Positions 1 through 10,737 of a stretch of 64,000 nucleotides of DNA are shown one piece after another; the first letter of the stretch is position 1, and each line of letters begins with the position of its first letter. The position numbers and the translations under genes were made by a program. Under the pieces are notes generated by a model, which was not told the DNA's origin, ran no database searches, and saw nothing but the letters and a program-made list of their open reading frames with translations. Source of the stretch: Desertibaculum subflavum (GTDB lineage: Bacteria > Pseudomonadota > Alphaproteobacteria > Ferrovibrionales > Ferrovibrionaceae); the NCBI GenBank assembly GCA_003576705.1, contig QOZS01000027.1:1-64000 (forward strand), in the 5' to 3' direction.

Positions 1-534
1 GAGCGAGCCAGGCGCCAGCGACCCGCCAGCAACGCCAACCGTCGCGCCCGGCACCGGCGGCAGCGCGCCGGCCGCCCCGCGGCCGCCATCGACCACGGCG
101 CCGACCTGCACCCGGCCGGGCGCCGCATCGGCATCGTTAGGCAGGCCGGCCAGGCCGCTGGTGCCGACGACGGGCCCGGTCCATGTAAGCGGCACCGTCT
201 CCAGCCCCATGGCGTTCAGGGTCGCGCGGTTGAGCGGCCCTGCCGGCAGGCCGCGGCTCCGCTGGAACGCTTCCACCGCCGTCTGCGCATCGCTTTCCCA
301 GATCGTGCTGGCCGGCCCGGCGCGGAAGTTGAGCTCGGCCAGCCGCTGCCGCACCATGCGCACGCCATCCTCGTCGGTCAGCACCACGGGCACGGCCGGG
401 TCGGGCCGCGCCACGCTGCTGCCGGGCGGCGGGGCCGTCGTATACCGGTCCGACATGGGCGCATTGGCACCGCCGCTGCAGGCCGTGAGCAGAACGGCCG
501 AAGCCAGCGAAGCCAATAGTGAAACCTTCCGCAT
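1..534 (-). CDS. peptidoglycan-binding-like lipoprotein, 3' end cut by window
   Basis: The frame is open from an ATG at 534 to the left edge of the window (178 codons), so the C-terminus is missing. The start is preceded by an AAGGGGAG ribosome site. The N-terminus is a short hydrophobic segment ending in the lipobox-like LLTAC (Cys about residue 19), so it is probably an envelope lipoprotein. Residues about 55-110 (VRQRLAELNF ... AVEAFQRSRGLP ... LNRATLNAMG) read like a PG_binding_1 repeat. The rest is Gly/Ala/Pro-rich linker. It lies 45 bp downstream of the membrane protein gene at 580-1329 on the same strand, probably one transcript. The function beyond cell-wall binding cannot be told. 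Confidence 0.7.
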   Translation of the reverse strand, partial: MRKVSLLASLASAVLLTACSGGANAPMSDRYTTAPPPGSSVARPDPAVPVVLTDEDGVRMVRQRLAELNFRAGPASTIWESDAQTAVEAFQRSRGLPAGPLNRATLNAMGLETVPLTWTGPVVGTSGLAGLPNDADAAPGRVQVGAVVDGGRGAAGALPPVPGATVGVAGGSLAPGSL

Positions 535-579
535 GCGCCGCGCTCCCCTTCGATTTGTCACGCCCGTTCGCTGGAACGA

Positions 580-1329
580 TCAGACCCCGGCGATCCGTCG
601 CGCCGTCGCGATACGGCGCTGCGTCGCCTGGATCCTCGCGGCCCTCAGCTGTTCGCGCCGCCAGGCCAGGTGGTCGCGCAGCGAGGCAACGGCCCAGTAT
701 AGGCCCATGATCGCGGCGATCACGCAAAACACTTGGACCAGCAGCAGCAGGAGATCGACCGCCGTTCGGCCGCCATAGCGGCGCGGCAATGTCTCCGGCA
801 TATCGCTCAGCAAAATCCGGCTGCCGACAACCGCTGACGGCGGCGCTGCTGCCGCAGCGGGCTCGTCGCCGGCCGGTCCCGGCGCCGGGGAGGCGGGCAG
901 CGACACCGCCGCCGGTTCGACGACCGCTTCCGGCGGCTCCGGTTTCGGCAGGGGCATCCGGAACGGAGGCGTGGAATGCAGGCCTGCGCCGCCGGCTTCG
1001 ATGACGCGATCGGTATCTGCGGCCCGCGACAAGCCGGCCGGCGGCTCCTCCAAAGGCAGGCGAATCCGCGCCGCCGGCCGGGTCGGGGTCGCCTGGACGG
1101 CGGGCGGCACCCTGATCCAGTCGCCGGTATTGGGGCCGGCGGCCGGCGCGATGCCGACATCGACACCGCCGCCCTTCACCAAGATGCGGGCTGGTGCGCC
1201 GATCGACTCGATGTCCAGGGCAGGCGGCAGGGCGTAGCAGGCCCGCGATGCCATCGAAAGAACCAGCAAGGCGGCCGTGAAGGCCAGAATGCGCTCCGTC
1301 TCGCCTCCGTTCAGATCCAACCGAAACAT
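580..1329 (-). CDS. hypothetical exported/membrane protein with C-terminal TM helix
   Basis: A 249-residue protein that I do not recognise. Residues about 12-34 form a signal-like hydrophobic segment. The middle (about 60-180) is rich in Pro and Ala and looks disordered. A strong transmembrane helix spans about 192-217, followed by an Arg-rich cytoplasmic tail ([12 protein letters not shown]). This suggests a periplasmic stalk anchored at the C-terminus. The ATG at 1329 has a GAGAGGGA ribosome site. It is divergent from the aldehyde dehydrogenase at 1545, leaving about 215 bp for promoters, and is followed closely by the lipoprotein at 1-534, with which it may work. The unusually high Pro/Arg content in several frames makes shadow frames look long, but only this frame has plausible topology. 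Confidence 0.65.
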   Translation of the reverse strand: MFRLDLNGGETERILAFTAALLVLSMASRACYALPPALDIESIGAPARILVKGGGVDVGIAPAAGPNTGDWIRVPPAVQATPTRPAARIRLPLEEPPAGLSRAADTDRVIEAGGAGLHSTPPFRMPLPKPEPPEAVVEPAAVSLPASPAPGPAGDEPAAAAAPPSAVVGSRILLSDMPETLPRRYGGRTAVDLLLLLVQVFCVIAAIMGLYWAVASLRDHLAWRREQLRAARIQATQRRIATARRIAGV

Positions 1330-1544
1330 GCATCCCTCTCGCGCTCGCGGTGCTGTGCCCCCATGCCAATAGCCACCTGGCGAACGCGCGGAGACGGCGC
1401 CGCGGAAGACATGGCGGTAACGTAGGAGGCCGGAAAAGGATGCGGCAGAATTGTGGCCGGCCGCGCCTGGCTCGGCCGGCCAGCTTCAACCCGGACAGAT
1501 ATCCCTCTACTATCCGCCGCCATCGCCGTGCTGGGGAGAGAAGC

Positions 1545-2978
1545 ATGTATTCCGACGTATCGCTGCATATCGACGGCGCCTGGGTGAAGGGCGCCACCGG
1601 CCGCACCATCCCGGTGCTGAATCCCGCGACCGAGGAGCAGATCGGCACCGTCGCCCATGCCGACAAGGCCGATCTCGACCGCGCGCTGGCCGCCGCCGAC
1701 AAGGGCTTCAAGGCCTGGCGCAAGGTTTCGGCCTTCGATCGCTACAAGCTGATGCGCAAGGCGGCCGACCTCCTGCGCAGCCGCGCCGACGACATCGCCA
1801 AGCTGATGACGGCGGAAAACGGCAAGCCGCTGGTCGAGGCCAAGGGCGAGACCCTGCTGGGCGCCGACATCATCGACTGGATGGCCGAGGAAGGCCGCCG
1901 CGCCTATGGCCGCATCGTGCCGGGCCGCATGGACGGCGTGGCGCAGCTGGTGATCAAAGAGCCGGTCGGTCCGGTCGCCGCCTTCACGCCGTGGAACTTC
2001 CCGATCAACCAGGTGGTGCGCAAGGCATCGGCCGCGATCGCCACCGGAAATTCGATCATCGTCAAGGGCCCGGAGGAGACGCCGGCCGCCTGCGCCGAGC
2101 TGGTCCGCGCCTTCGTCGATGCCGGCCTGCCGGCCGGCGTGATCAACCTGGTCTACGGCGTGCCGGCCGAGATCTCGGAATACCTGATCCCGCACCCGAT
2201 CATCCGCAAGATCACCTTCACCGGCTCGACCGCCGTCGGCAAGCAGCTCGCCGCGCTGGCCGGCCGGCATATGAAGCGCGCCACCATGGAGCTCGGCGGG
2301 CACGCGCCGGCCATCGTGTTCGACGACGCCGATGTGGACGCCGCGGTGAAGATCCTCTCCGCCAACAAGTACCGCAATGCCGGCCAGGTCTGCGTGTCGC
2401 CGACCCGCTTCCTGGTGCAGGAGGGCGTGTACAAGAAGTTCGTCGAGGGCTTCGTCGCCGCGGCCAAGGCGGTGAAGGTGGGCGACGGCATGGACCCGGC
2501 GACCCGGATGGGCCCGCTCGCCCATGCGCGGCGCATCGACGTGATGGAGAGCTTCGTCGCCGACGCGATCGCCAAGGGCGCGAAGATCGAGACCGGCGGC
2601 AAGCGCGTCGCCAACAAGGGCTATTTCTTCGAGCCCACGGTCATGACCAACGTCTCGCCGGACGCGAAGATCATGAACGAGGAGCCGTTCGGCCCGCTGG
2701 CGCCGATCGTGCCGTTCAAGGATTTCGACAGCGTGGTGGAGGAGGCGAACCGCCTGCCCTACGGCCTCGCCGCCTACGCCTATACGAAGTCGGTCAAGAC
2801 GGCGACAGCGATCGGCAACGCGATCGAGAGCGGCATGGTGTCGATCAACCACCACGGCCTCGCTTTGCCGGAAGTGCCGTTCGGCGGCGTCAAGGATTCG
2901 GGCTACGGCTCGGAAGGCGGCATGGAGGCGATCGAGCCCTATCTCGTCACCAAGTTCGTGACGCAGGTCGGGCTGTAG
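1545..2978 (+). CDS. NAD(P)-dependent aldehyde dehydrogenase (succinate-semialdehyde dehydrogenase-like)
   Basis: A 477-residue protein of normal ALDH length. Oxidises an aldehyde to the acid with NAD(P)+. Visible landmarks: the cofactor-binding TPWNFPINQ region (about 150), the glycine motif FTGSTAVGK (about 228), the general-base Glu in MELGGHAP (about 250) and the nucleophile Cys in NAGQVCVSP (about 284). The C-terminal [15 protein letters not shown] is typical of the SSADH/GabD-like branch, but the substrate cannot be fixed from sequence. The frame stays open upstream to 1350; I chose the ATG at 1545 because GGGGAGAG lies just before it and the protein then begins at the usual place. It is monocistronic and ends in a strong hairpin terminator. 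Confidence 0.93.
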   Translation: MYSDVSLHIDGAWVKGATGRTIPVLNPATEEQIGTVAHADKADLDRALAAADKGFKAWRKVSAFDRYKLMRKAADLLRSRADDIAKLMTAENGKPLVEAKGETLLGADIIDWMAEEGRRAYGRIVPGRMDGVAQLVIKEPVGPVAAFTPWNFPINQVVRKASAAIATGNSIIVKGPEETPAACAELVRAFVDAGLPAGVINLVYGVPAEISEYLIPHPIIRKITFTGSTAVGKQLAALAGRHMKRATMELGGHAPAIVFDDADVDAAVKILSANKYRNAGQVCVSPTRFLVQEGVYKKFVEGFVAAAKAVKVGDGMDPATRMGPLAHARRIDVMESFVADAIAKGAKIETGGKRVANKGYFFEPTVMTNVSPDAKIMNEEPFGPLAPIVPFKDFDSVVEEANRLPYGLAAYAYTKSVKTATAIGNAIESGMVSINHHGLALPEVPFGGVKDSGYGSEGGMEAIEPYLVTKFVTQVGL

Positions 2979-2996
2979 GCGGCCCACGAGGCGAAC

Positions 2997-3027
2997 AAGC
3001 CCCGGCGGGAAACCGCCGGGGCTTTTT
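2997..3027 (+). terminator. intrinsic terminator after aldehyde dehydrogenase
   Basis: A 12-bp perfect stem (AAGCCCCGGCGG / CCGCCGGGGCTT) with a GAAA tetraloop followed by a T run (TTTTT). It lies between convergent genes (ALDH stop 2978, lpdA stop 3039). On the minus strand the downstream bases are CTTGTTCG, so it may also slow transcripts coming from the bkd operon, less efficiently. Confidence 0.9.
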
Positions 3028-3038
3028 CATTGCCGGCC

Positions 3039-4433
3039 TCAGATATGCAGCGCTTCGCCGAGGGTGCGCAGGCTCGCCTCGTGGAAGGCCTCGCCCAGGG
3101 TCGGGTGGGCATGGATGGTGCCGGCGATGTCTTCCAGGCGGGCGCCCATTTCCAGCGCGAGGCCGAAGGCGGCGCTGAGCTCCGCAATGCCCTGGCCGAC
3201 CGCATCGATGCCAAGGATGAGATGGTTGTCGGCGCGCGCGGTGACGCGCACGAAGCCTTCCTCCGCGCCGAGCGTCAGCGCCCGGCCGTTGGCCTGGAAG
3301 GGGAATGACGCAACGCGGATCTCGTGGCCCGCCTTGCGCGCCTTCTCCGGCGACAGGCCGACGGTGACCACTTCCGGATCTGTAAAGCAGATCGCCGGTA
3401 TAGCGACCTTGTCGAAGGCGCGGCGCTGGCCGGCGATGATCTCGGCCACCATCTCGCCCTGCGCCATGGCGCGATGCGCCAGCATCGGCTCGCCGGTCAG
3501 ATCGCCGATCGCCCAGACATTGCGCATCGAGGTGGCGCAGCGCTCGTCGATGCGGATGAAGGCGCCGTCCATGCCGAGATCGAGCTGATCGAGGCCGAGG
3601 CCCTCGGTGCAAGGGCGGCGGCCGATTGCGACCAGGATCTTGTCGGCCGGCAGGCGGCGCTCGGTGCCACCCGCGAATTCGACCACGAGAGCCTCGCCAT
3701 CGGGCGAGAGTCCACGTGCGCGCGTGGCCGCCAGCATCTCGACGCCGAGCGCGCCGAGCCGACGGGCCACCGGTCGCGTCAGCTCGGTGTCATAAGCCGG
3801 CAGGATGCGATCCTCAGCTTCCACCACCGTCACCTTGGACCCGAGCTTGGCGAAGGCGGTGCCGAGCTCGAGCCCGATATAGCCGGCGCCCACCACGACC
3901 AGGCGCTGCGGCACGTCCGAGAGCGATAGCGCCTCGCTCGACGAGATTACCCGGCCACCGAAGGGCAGCGCGGTGAGCGGCGCCGGCACCGAGCCGGTGG
4001 CGAGCACCACATGCTCGGCCTTGATCACTTGCGGCCCGGTATCGGATTCGACGCGGGCCGTCTTGCCGTCGAGCATCGTGGCGTGGCCCGCTAGCGTCTT
4101 CACGCCATGCTTCTTCAGCAGCGCGGCGACGCCGCCCTTGAGCCGGCCGACGATGCCGTCCTTCCATTCCATGGTGCGGCCGAAATCGATCGACGGGCGC
4201 TCGACCCGGATGCCGTAGCGATCGGTGCCGGCCTGATGCACAGCCTGTTCGAAGGCCTCCGCGGCGTGGATCAGCGCCTTGGAGGGAATGCAGCCGACAT
4301 TGAGGCAGGTGCCGCCGAGCCAGGCGCGCTCCACCAGCATGGTCGCGATGCCGAGCTGGCCGAGACGGATCGCGGTCACGTAGCCGCCGGGCCCGCCGCC
4401 GATGATCAGCACCTTGGTCCGGATCTCCGGCAT
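3039..4433 (-). CDS. lpdA: dihydrolipoyl dehydrogenase (E3) of branched-chain 2-oxoacid dehydrogenase complex
   Basis: A 464-residue FAD disulfide oxidoreductase that reoxidises dihydrolipoyl groups on E2 with NAD+. It shows the FAD dinucleotide motif [12 protein letters not shown] near the N-terminus, the redox disulfide in [15 protein letters not shown] (about 40-50), the NAD motif [12 protein letters not shown] (about 180), FAD-binding [14 protein letters not shown] (about 310) and the C-terminal HAHPTLGEA with the catalytic His. The longer frame upstream to 4514 overlaps E2, so the ATG at 4433, one base after the E2 stop, is taken as start. It is the last gene of the E1alpha-E1beta-E2-E3 operon, so this copy most likely serves BCKDH, though E3 can be shared with pyruvate or 2-oxoglutarate dehydrogenase. 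Confidence 0.95.
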   Translation of the reverse strand: MPEIRTKVLIIGGGPGGYVTAIRLGQLGIATMLVERAWLGGTCLNVGCIPSKALIHAAEAFEQAVHQAGTDRYGIRVERPSIDFGRTMEWKDGIVGRLKGGVAALLKKHGVKTLAGHATMLDGKTARVESDTGPQVIKAEHVVLATGSVPAPLTALPFGGRVISSSEALSLSDVPQRLVVVGAGYIGLELGTAFAKLGSKVTVVEAEDRILPAYDTELTRPVARRLGALGVEMLAATRARGLSPDGEALVVEFAGGTERRLPADKILVAIGRRPCTEGLGLDQLDLGMDGAFIRIDERCATSMRNVWAIGDLTGEPMLAHRAMAQGEMVAEIIAGQRRAFDKVAIPAICFTDPEVVTVGLSPEKARKAGHEIRVASFPFQANGRALTLGAEEGFVRVTARADNHLILGIDAVGQGIAELSAAFGLALEMGARLEDIAGTIHAHPTLGEAFHEASLRTLGEALHI

Positions 4434-4434
4434 C

Positions 4435-5700
4435 TCACACCTCGATGAAGATCGTCGCCGGTGCTTCGAGAAGCGACTTGATGCGCTGCACGAATTGCGC
4501 GGCGTCATAGCCATCGACCACGCGATGATCGAAGGACGAAGACAGGTTCATCATCTTGCGCGGCACGAACTGCGCGCCGGTCCAGTGCGGGCGAACCACC
4601 TGCCGGTTGACGCCGATGATGGCGACCTCGGGCCGGTTCAGCACCGGCGTGGTCACGATGCCGCCGAGGGGGCCGAGGCTGGTGATGGTGATGGTGGAGC
4701 CCGAGAGCTCCTCGCGTCCGGCCTGGCCGGCGCGCGCCGCCTCCGCCAGCCGCTGCATTTCGGCCGCGCAATCCCAGAGGTCGCGCGCCTCGGCATGGCG
4801 CACCACCGGTACCATCAGGCCCGACGCCGTCTGCGTCGCGATGCCGATATGCACGCCGCCATGGCGATGCACGATCTCGGCATCGTCGTCGTAGAGCGCG
4901 TTCATCTGCGGGAAATCGGCGACCGTGCGCACCAGCGCCTGCATCAGGAAGGGCAACAGGGTCAGTTTCGGCTTGCCGTCCGCGGCTTGCGCGTTCAGAT
5001 GCGCGCGCAGATCCTCGAGCGACGTGACGTCGATCTCCTCGACGTAGGAGAAATGCGCGGCGCGCCGCTTCGACTCCGCCATCTTCTGCGCGATGCGCCG
5101 GCGGAGCCCGATCACCTTGATCTCCTCGACCGTCGTGTTGGCGATCCGGCGCGCGCCGGCCGGCGCGGCGGCACCGCCGCGCAGGAAGGCGTCGAGATCG
5201 GCATGTTCGATGCGGCCGGCCGGACCGGTGCCGCGCACCTGGCGCAGATCGACGCCCGCCTCGCGGGCACGGCGGCGCAAAGCCGGCGAGGCGATCGGCT
5301 TCTCGCCGGCCGGGCGCGGCGGGCCAAGCCGAGATGGTGTCCGCATCGGCGGCGGCGGCTCGTCTTCCGGTTCGGCCGGATGGGAACGGGGTGCTTCGGC
5401 TTTGCTCTCGGCCCTGGGTTGAGGTTTCGGCGCGGGCGCCGCCTCCGCATCGCCCTCTCCCGCCACTTCGAGGCGGAGCAGCTCGGCACCGACCGAGAGC
5501 ATGCCGCCGACCTCGGCGCCGAGCGCCACCACCGTGCCGTCGAACGGCGCCGGGATCTCCACCGTCGCCTTGTCGGTCATCACGGCGGCCAGCGTCTGGT
5601 CCTCGCGCACATGGTCGCCGACCTTGACATGCCACTCGACCACTTCCGCCTCGGCGACGCCTTCGCCGACATCGGGCAGCCTGATGCTGCGCAAGCCCAT
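4435..5700 (-). CDS. bkdB: branched-chain 2-oxoacid dehydrogenase E2, dihydrolipoyl acyltransferase
   Basis: The 421-residue core of the complex; transfers the acyl group from E1 to CoA. Domains in order: lipoyl domain (about 3-78) with the lipoyl Lys in [10 protein letters not shown]; Pro/Ala/Glu-rich flexible linker (about 85-135); peripheral subunit-binding domain (about 137-172, [16 protein letters not shown] ... GTGPAGRI); catalytic domain (about 190-421) with the active-site His in [11 protein letters not shown] single lipoyl domain and placement between branched-chain type E1 subunits and E3 favour BCKDH over pyruvate dehydrogenase. The start is one base after the E1beta stop (TGACATG), implying translational coupling. 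Confidence 0.94.
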   Translation of the reverse strand: MGLRSIRLPDVGEGVAEAEVVEWHVKVGDHVREDQTLAAVMTDKATVEIPAPFDGTVVALGAEVGGMLSVGAELLRLEVAGEGDAEAAPAPKPQPRAESKAEAPRSHPAEPEDEPPPPMRTPSRLGPPRPAGEKPIASPALRRRAREAGVDLRQVRGTGPAGRIEHADLDAFLRGGAAAPAGARRIANTTVEEIKVIGLRRRIAQKMAESKRRAAHFSYVEEIDVTSLEDLRAHLNAQAADGKPKLTLLPFLMQALVRTVADFPQMNALYDDDAEIVHRHGGVHIGIATQTASGLMVPVVRHAEARDLWDCAAEMQRLAEAARAGQAGREELSGSTITITSLGPLGGIVTTPVLNRPEVAIIGVNRQVVRPHWTGAQFVPRKMMNLSSSFDHRVVDGYDAAQFVQRIKSLLEAPATIFIEV

Positions 5701-5701
5701 G

Positions 5702-6715
5702 TCAGGCCTCCATCACCGCCTGGAGGGCGCGGCCGACCCGCGCCGCGCCGGGGAAGTAGTCCCATTCCTGCGCATGCGGATAGGGCGTGTCCCAGCCGGT
5801 CACGCGCAGGACCGGCGCCTCCAGGTGATAGAAGCAATGCTCCTGCACCAGTGCGGCGAGCTCGGCACCATAGCCCGAGGTCAAGGTCGCCTCGTGCACC
5901 ACGACGCAGCGGCCGGTCTTCTTCACCGAGGCCTCGATCACCGGCAGATCGAGCGGCAGCAGGGTGCGGAGGTCGATCACCTCCGCGTCGATCCCGGTCT
6001 CGGCCGCGGCCGCCTCGGCGACATGCACCATGGTGCCGTAGGCGAGCACGGTCACCGCCTTGCCCTCGCGGCGGATGGCCGCCTTGCCGAGCGGCTCCAC
6101 ATAGTGCCCGTCCGGCACCTCGCCGCGCGGGTCCTTGGACCATGGCGTCACCGGCCGTTCGGGATGGCCGTCGAAGGGGCCGTTATAGAGCCGCTTCGGC
6201 TCCAGGAAGATCACCGGGTCGTCGTCCTCGATGGCGGCGATCAGCAGGCCCTTGGCGTCATAGGGATTGGACGGCACCACCGTCTTCAGGCCGGAGACAT
6301 GGGTGAACAGGGCTTCCGGGCTCTGGCTGTGGGTCTGGCCGCCGAAGATGCCGCCGCCGGTCGGCATGCGCACCACCATGGGCACGGTGAACTGACCGTT
6401 GGAGCGATAGCGGAGCCTCGCCGCCTCCGACACGATCTGGTCGTAGGCGGGATAGACGTAGTCGGCGAACTGGATCTCGATGCAGGGCCTGAGCCCGTAG
6501 GCCGCCATGCCGATGGCGGCGCCGACGATGCCGGATTCGCTGATCGGCGTGTCGAAACAGCGGCTGGTGCCGTATTTCTGCTGCAGGCCCTGGGTGCAAC
6601 GGAACACGCCGCCGAAATAGCCGACGTCCTCGCCGAACACGACGACGTTCGGGTCCCGCCCCATCGACACGTCGAGCGCGTCGCGGATCGCCTCGACCAT
6701 GCTCTTGCGGGCCAT
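5702..6715 (-). CDS. bkdA2: branched-chain 2-oxoacid dehydrogenase E1 beta subunit
   Basis: A 337-residue transketolase-like pyrimidine-binding subunit of the E1 heterotetramer, which decarboxylates 2-oxo derivatives of Leu, Ile and Val. Typical stretches are VVFGEDVGYFGGVFR (about 25-39), the FDTPISESGIVGAAIG region, EIQFADYVYPAYDQIVSE, and the C-terminal transketolase domain with VIDLRTLLPLD and VVVHEAT. It was hidden inside a longer open frame that runs back through the alpha subunit in another reading; the ATG at 6715 lies two bases after the E1alpha stop (TGACGATG). Family length and synteny agree. No regulator of the bkdR type lies next to it in this window. Confidence 0.94.
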   Translation of the reverse strand: MARKSMVEAIRDALDVSMGRDPNVVVFGEDVGYFGGVFRCTQGLQQKYGTSRCFDTPISESGIVGAAIGMAAYGLRPCIEIQFADYVYPAYDQIVSEAARLRYRSNGQFTVPMVVRMPTGGGIFGGQTHSQSPEALFTHVSGLKTVVPSNPYDAKGLLIAAIEDDDPVIFLEPKRLYNGPFDGHPERPVTPWSKDPRGEVPDGHYVEPLGKAAIRREGKAVTVLAYGTMVHVAEAAAAETGIDAEVIDLRTLLPLDLPVIEASVKKTGRCVVVHEATLTSGYGAELAALVQEHCFYHLEAPVLRVTGWDTPYPHAQEWDYFPGAARVGRALQAVMEA

Positions 6716-6717
6716 CG

Positions 6718-7980
<1,263 letters not shown>

Positions 7981-8070
7981 TCAACCCCGCGCGAAGCCGC
8001 GGTCAAATGGCCGCAGACGGGCCAACGCAGAAAGCAACGTTTCGGTTCAGCGGCACTTGGTCGGAGCAAG

Positions 8071-8092
8071 AAAACGCCGGGGATCGCCCCGC
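8071..8092 (-). terminator. possible weak terminator after livF
   Basis: On the minus strand, downstream of livF, CGGGG-CGAT-CCCCG forms a short 5-bp hairpin followed by GCGTTTTCTTG. The stem is short, so read-through from liv into bkd is possible. Confidence 0.3.
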
Positions 8093-8105
8093 CGGACGCA
8101 CGAAG

Positions 8106-8879
8106 CTAACGCCAGGTCTTCTTCTTCTTCCAGCGCCGGGTGCCGCGGGCACCCTCTTCCTTGATGCCGAGGTAGAATTCCTTGATGTCCTCCTTCTCGC
8201 GGAGCCGCGCGCAGGTATCGGCCATCACGATGCGGCCGACTTCGAGGACGTAGCCGTAATCGGCGGTGTTGAGCGCCATGTTGGCGTTCTGCTCGACCAG
8301 CAGGATGGTGACGCCGCGCTCGCGGTTGATGCGGACGATGATGTCGAAGATGTCCTTCACTAGCTTGGGCGAGAGGCCGAGCGAGGGCTCGTCCAGCAGC
8401 ATCATCTTCGGCCGCGCCATCAGCGCGCGGCTGATCGAGAGCATCTGCTGCTCGCCGCCGGAGAGCGAGCCCGCGCGCTGGTCGGCCCGCTCCTTCAGCA
8501 CCGGGAAGTAGCCGAACACGGCCTCCAGATCCTGCGCCACGCCGTCCGGGTCCTTCCGGATATAGGCGCCCATGCGCAGGTTCTCGCGCACGCTGAGGAA
8601 CGGGAACACCTCGCGCCCCTCCGGCACGTGGCTCATGCCGAGCCGCATCACCTTGTCCGGATCCATGCGCTGGATCTCGCGGCCCTGGAACACGACGGTG
8701 CCCTTCTGCGGATCCATCACGCCGGAGACGGTCTTCAGCACCGTTGTCTTGCCGGCGCCGTTGGCGCCGAGGATGGTGACGATCGAGCCTTCGGCGACCT
8801 CGAAGGAGACGCCGCGGATCGCCATGATCGGCCCGTAATAGGTCTCGATATTGCTGACCTTGAGGATCGGCTCGCTCAA
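8106..8879 (-). CDS. livF: branched-chain amino acid-type ABC transporter, ATP-binding protein LivF
   Basis: A 257-residue ATPase that powers the LivHM permease. Walker A is GANGAGKTT (about 34-42), the Q-loop region is MSHVPEGREVFPFLSVREN, the signature is LSGGEQQ (about 140), Walker B is MMLLDEPSLGLSP and the switch His region is VEQNAN (here Asn-rich as in LivF, rather than His). The protein ends in a basic tail (RRWKKKKTWR) longer than usual. The start is a TTG at 8879 with GGAGGG seven bases upstream, overlapping the livG stop region. Substrate: branched-chain amino acids are likely given the adjacent bkd operon, but this family also moves other amino acids and aromatic acids. Confidence 0.92.
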   Translation of the reverse strand: MSEPILKVSNIETYYGPIMAIRGVSFEVAEGSIVTILGANGAGKTTVLKTVSGVMDPQKGTVVFQGREIQRMDPDKVMRLGMSHVPEGREVFPFLSVRENLRMGAYIRKDPDGVAQDLEAVFGYFPVLKERADQRAGSLSGGEQQMLSISRALMARPKMMLLDEPSLGLSPKLVKDIFDIIVRINRERGVTILLVEQNANMALNTADYGYVLEVGRIVMADTCARLREKEDIKEFYLGIKEEGARGTRRWKKKKTWR

Positions 8880-8883
8880 CGGC

Positions 8884-9642
8884 TCACCCTCCGAGATAGG
8901 CGCGAACGACTTCGGGATGCGTCTGCACCTCCTGCGCCGTGCCTTGCGCCAGCATGCGGCCGTAATTCAGCGCCAGCACCCGGTCGGAGACGGCGGAGAC
9001 CAGGCTCATGTCGTGCTCCACCATCAGGACGGTGACGCCGAGCAGGTTCTTGATGTCCTGGATCCAGAACGCCATGTCCGCGGTCTCCTCCACGTTGAGG
9101 CCGGAGGAGGGCTCGTCGAGCAGCAGGAGCTTCGGATCGGTGCAGAGCGCGCGGGCGAGCTCGGTCACCTTGCGCACGCCATAGGGGAGGTTGACGATAT
9201 AGGTGTCGCGGTATTGCTGGATATCGAGGAAGTCGATCACCTTCTCGACCGCCTCGCGATGCTCGAGCTCCATCTTGCGCACGCCCGGCGTGAACAGGAG
9301 CTCGCCGAAGAACCCCGACTTCTTGTGCGCGTGCCGCGCCAGCAGCAGGTTCTGCAGCAGGGTCGCGTGCTCGAACAGCTCGATGTTCTGGAAGGTCCGG
9401 GCGATGCCGAGCTTGGCGATCTGATGCGGCGGCGTCCGCGTGATGTCCCGGTCCTCGAAGACCAGCTTGCCTTCGGAGGCTTCGTAGATCCGGCTGACCA
9501 GGTTGAAGATCGTCGTCTTGCCGGCGCCGTTCGGGCCGATGATGGTGAAGATCTCGCCCTTCTTCACTTCGAAGGTGACGCCGTCGACGGCCTTGATGCC
9601 GCCGAAGTTGATCGCGAGCCCATCGGCCTTGAAGAAGGTCAC
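8884..9642 (-). CDS. livG: branched-chain amino acid-type ABC transporter, ATP-binding protein LivG
   Basis: A 252-residue second ATPase of the transporter. Walker A IIGPNGAGKTT, Q-loop GIARTFQNIELF, Walker B LLLLDEPSSGL and the H-loop VMVEHDMSLV are intact. The signature reads LPYGVRK rather than the LSYG(Q/D)QR of E. coli LivG; the essential Gly is kept, so activity is expected, but the change may mark a LivG subfamily with a different substrate. The start is GTG at 9642, overlapping the livM stop by four bases (GTGA). No periplasmic binding protein gene accompanies the cluster. Confidence 0.92.
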   Translation of the reverse strand: MTFFKADGLAINFGGIKAVDGVTFEVKKGEIFTIIGPNGAGKTTIFNLVSRIYEASEGKLVFEDRDITRTPPHQIAKLGIARTFQNIELFEHATLLQNLLLARHAHKKSGFFGELLFTPGVRKMELEHREAVEKVIDFLDIQQYRDTYIVNLPYGVRKVTELARALCTDPKLLLLDEPSSGLNVEETADMAFWIQDIKNLLGVTVLMVEHDMSLVSAVSDRVLALNYGRMLAQGTAQEVQTHPEVVRAYLGG

Positions 9643-10727
9643 CGCAGTCGCTCCGACTTCATGTAGCTCTTCTGCCGCTTGAAGGTGGCGCGCTTGTACA
9701 TCGGGAACATCGAGAAATAGAGCTTGATCTTCATCCAGCGGCCGTAGATCCCGAGCGGCTCGAACAGGATCACCAGCACCAGGATCAGGCCGAAGATGCC
9801 GGCTTCGAGGCCGGGTTGGCGGGAGATCGCCTCCGGCAGGTAGTCACGCAGGATGGCGATGGTGGGCGGCAGCAGGGCGACGAAGATGGCGCCGAAGATC
9901 GCCCCGTGCAGCGAGCCGAGACCGCCGACGATGACCAGCAGCAGCAGCTGGATCGACAGGATGACCGTGAAGATGTCGGGCGCGAGATAGGCGATCTTGT
10001 GGGCGAAGAGCGCGCCCGCCATGCCCATCAGCCCGGCCGAGTAGGCAAAGGCCATGGTCTTGTAGAGGGCGAGGTTGACGCCCATCGACTGCGCCGCGAT
10101 CTCGCTGTCGCGGATGGCGATCCAGGCGCGGCCCGTGGGCGAGCGCAGCAGGTTCTTGGTGAGCCAGAGCGCCAGCACCAGGAAGAACAGGCAGAGATAG
10201 TAGAAGGCCGTATCGTCCTCGAACGAGAAGCCGAGAACGGTGGCCTTTTCCACCGGCATGCCGGCGAAGCCGTGCGTCACCGATTCCCAGCGCGAGAACA
10301 CTTCCTGGATGATGATGGCGAAGGCGAGCGTGGCGATGGCGAGATAGATGCCCGTCATGCGCAGAGCCGGCAGCCCGACCAGGATGCCGGCCAGCGTGGT
10401 GATGATGATGGCGAGCACGATGGCGCCGGAGAACGGCACGCCGTGCTGGATGAAATAGGCGTGCGCGTAAGCGCCGATGCCGAGGAAGGCGGCATGCCCG
10501 AGGCTGACCAGGCCGGTGAACCCGACCAGCACCATCAGCGACAGGCCGCAGATGCCGTAAATGAACACCCAGGTGATCTCGCCGATGAAGTAGTCCTCTT
10601 CGAGCGCGATCAGAACCAGCGGCAGGGCGATCACGGCAAGGCCGAGCAGCGCGTACCAGAACGTGTCCACCTTGTCGCGGAACAGGCGGATGTCCTGGAC
10701 GTAGTCGGTCTTGAAGAAGAAGCGCAT
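9639..10727 (-). CDS. livM: branched-chain amino acid-type ABC transporter permease LivM
   Basis: A 362-residue integral membrane permease with about 8-10 hydrophobic helices between residues 20 and 335. It carries the family motif GLVSLGHAAFLGIGAYAHAY (about 75-95) and the EAA-like loop GAIFGAIFVALLPPTI. The C-terminus is cytoplasmic and basic (KIKLYFSMFPMYKRATFKRQKSY). An upstream frame to 10811 overlaps livH and encodes a Cys/Arg-rich shadow, so the ATG at 10727, ten bases after the livH stop, is chosen. It pairs with LivH to form the translocation path. Confidence 0.92.
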   Translation of the reverse strand: MRFFFKTDYVQDIRLFRDKVDTFWYALLGLAVIALPLVLIALEEDYFIGEITWVFIYGICGLSLMVLVGFTGLVSLGHAAFLGIGAYAHAYFIQHGVPFSGAIVLAIIITTLAGILVGLPALRMTGIYLAIATLAFAIIIQEVFSRWESVTHGFAGMPVEKATVLGFSFEDDTAFYYLCLFFLVLALWLTKNLLRSPTGRAWIAIRDSEIAAQSMGVNLALYKTMAFAYSAGLMGMAGALFAHKIAYLAPDIFTVILSIQLLLLVIVGGLGSLHGAIFGAIFVALLPPTIAILRDYLPEAISRQPGLEAGIFGLILVLVILFEPLGIYGRWMKIKLYFSMFPMYKRATFKRQKSYMKSERLR

Positions 10728-10737
10728 GGCCTGCCGC

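Noticed and set aside
137..1723. A 528-codon minus-strand open frame across the first two genes
   Set aside because: It is Arg/Ala/Pro-rich, crosses two real genes out of frame and has no recognisable motif.
1451..3178. Long plus-strand frame overlapping the aldehyde dehydrogenase
   Set aside because: Arg/Gly-rich shadow; the ALDH frame contains all catalytic motifs.
8884..9642. LivG as an inactive ATPase because of its altered signature
   Set aside because: The key Gly, Walker A, Walker B and H-loop His are all present, so activity is expected.
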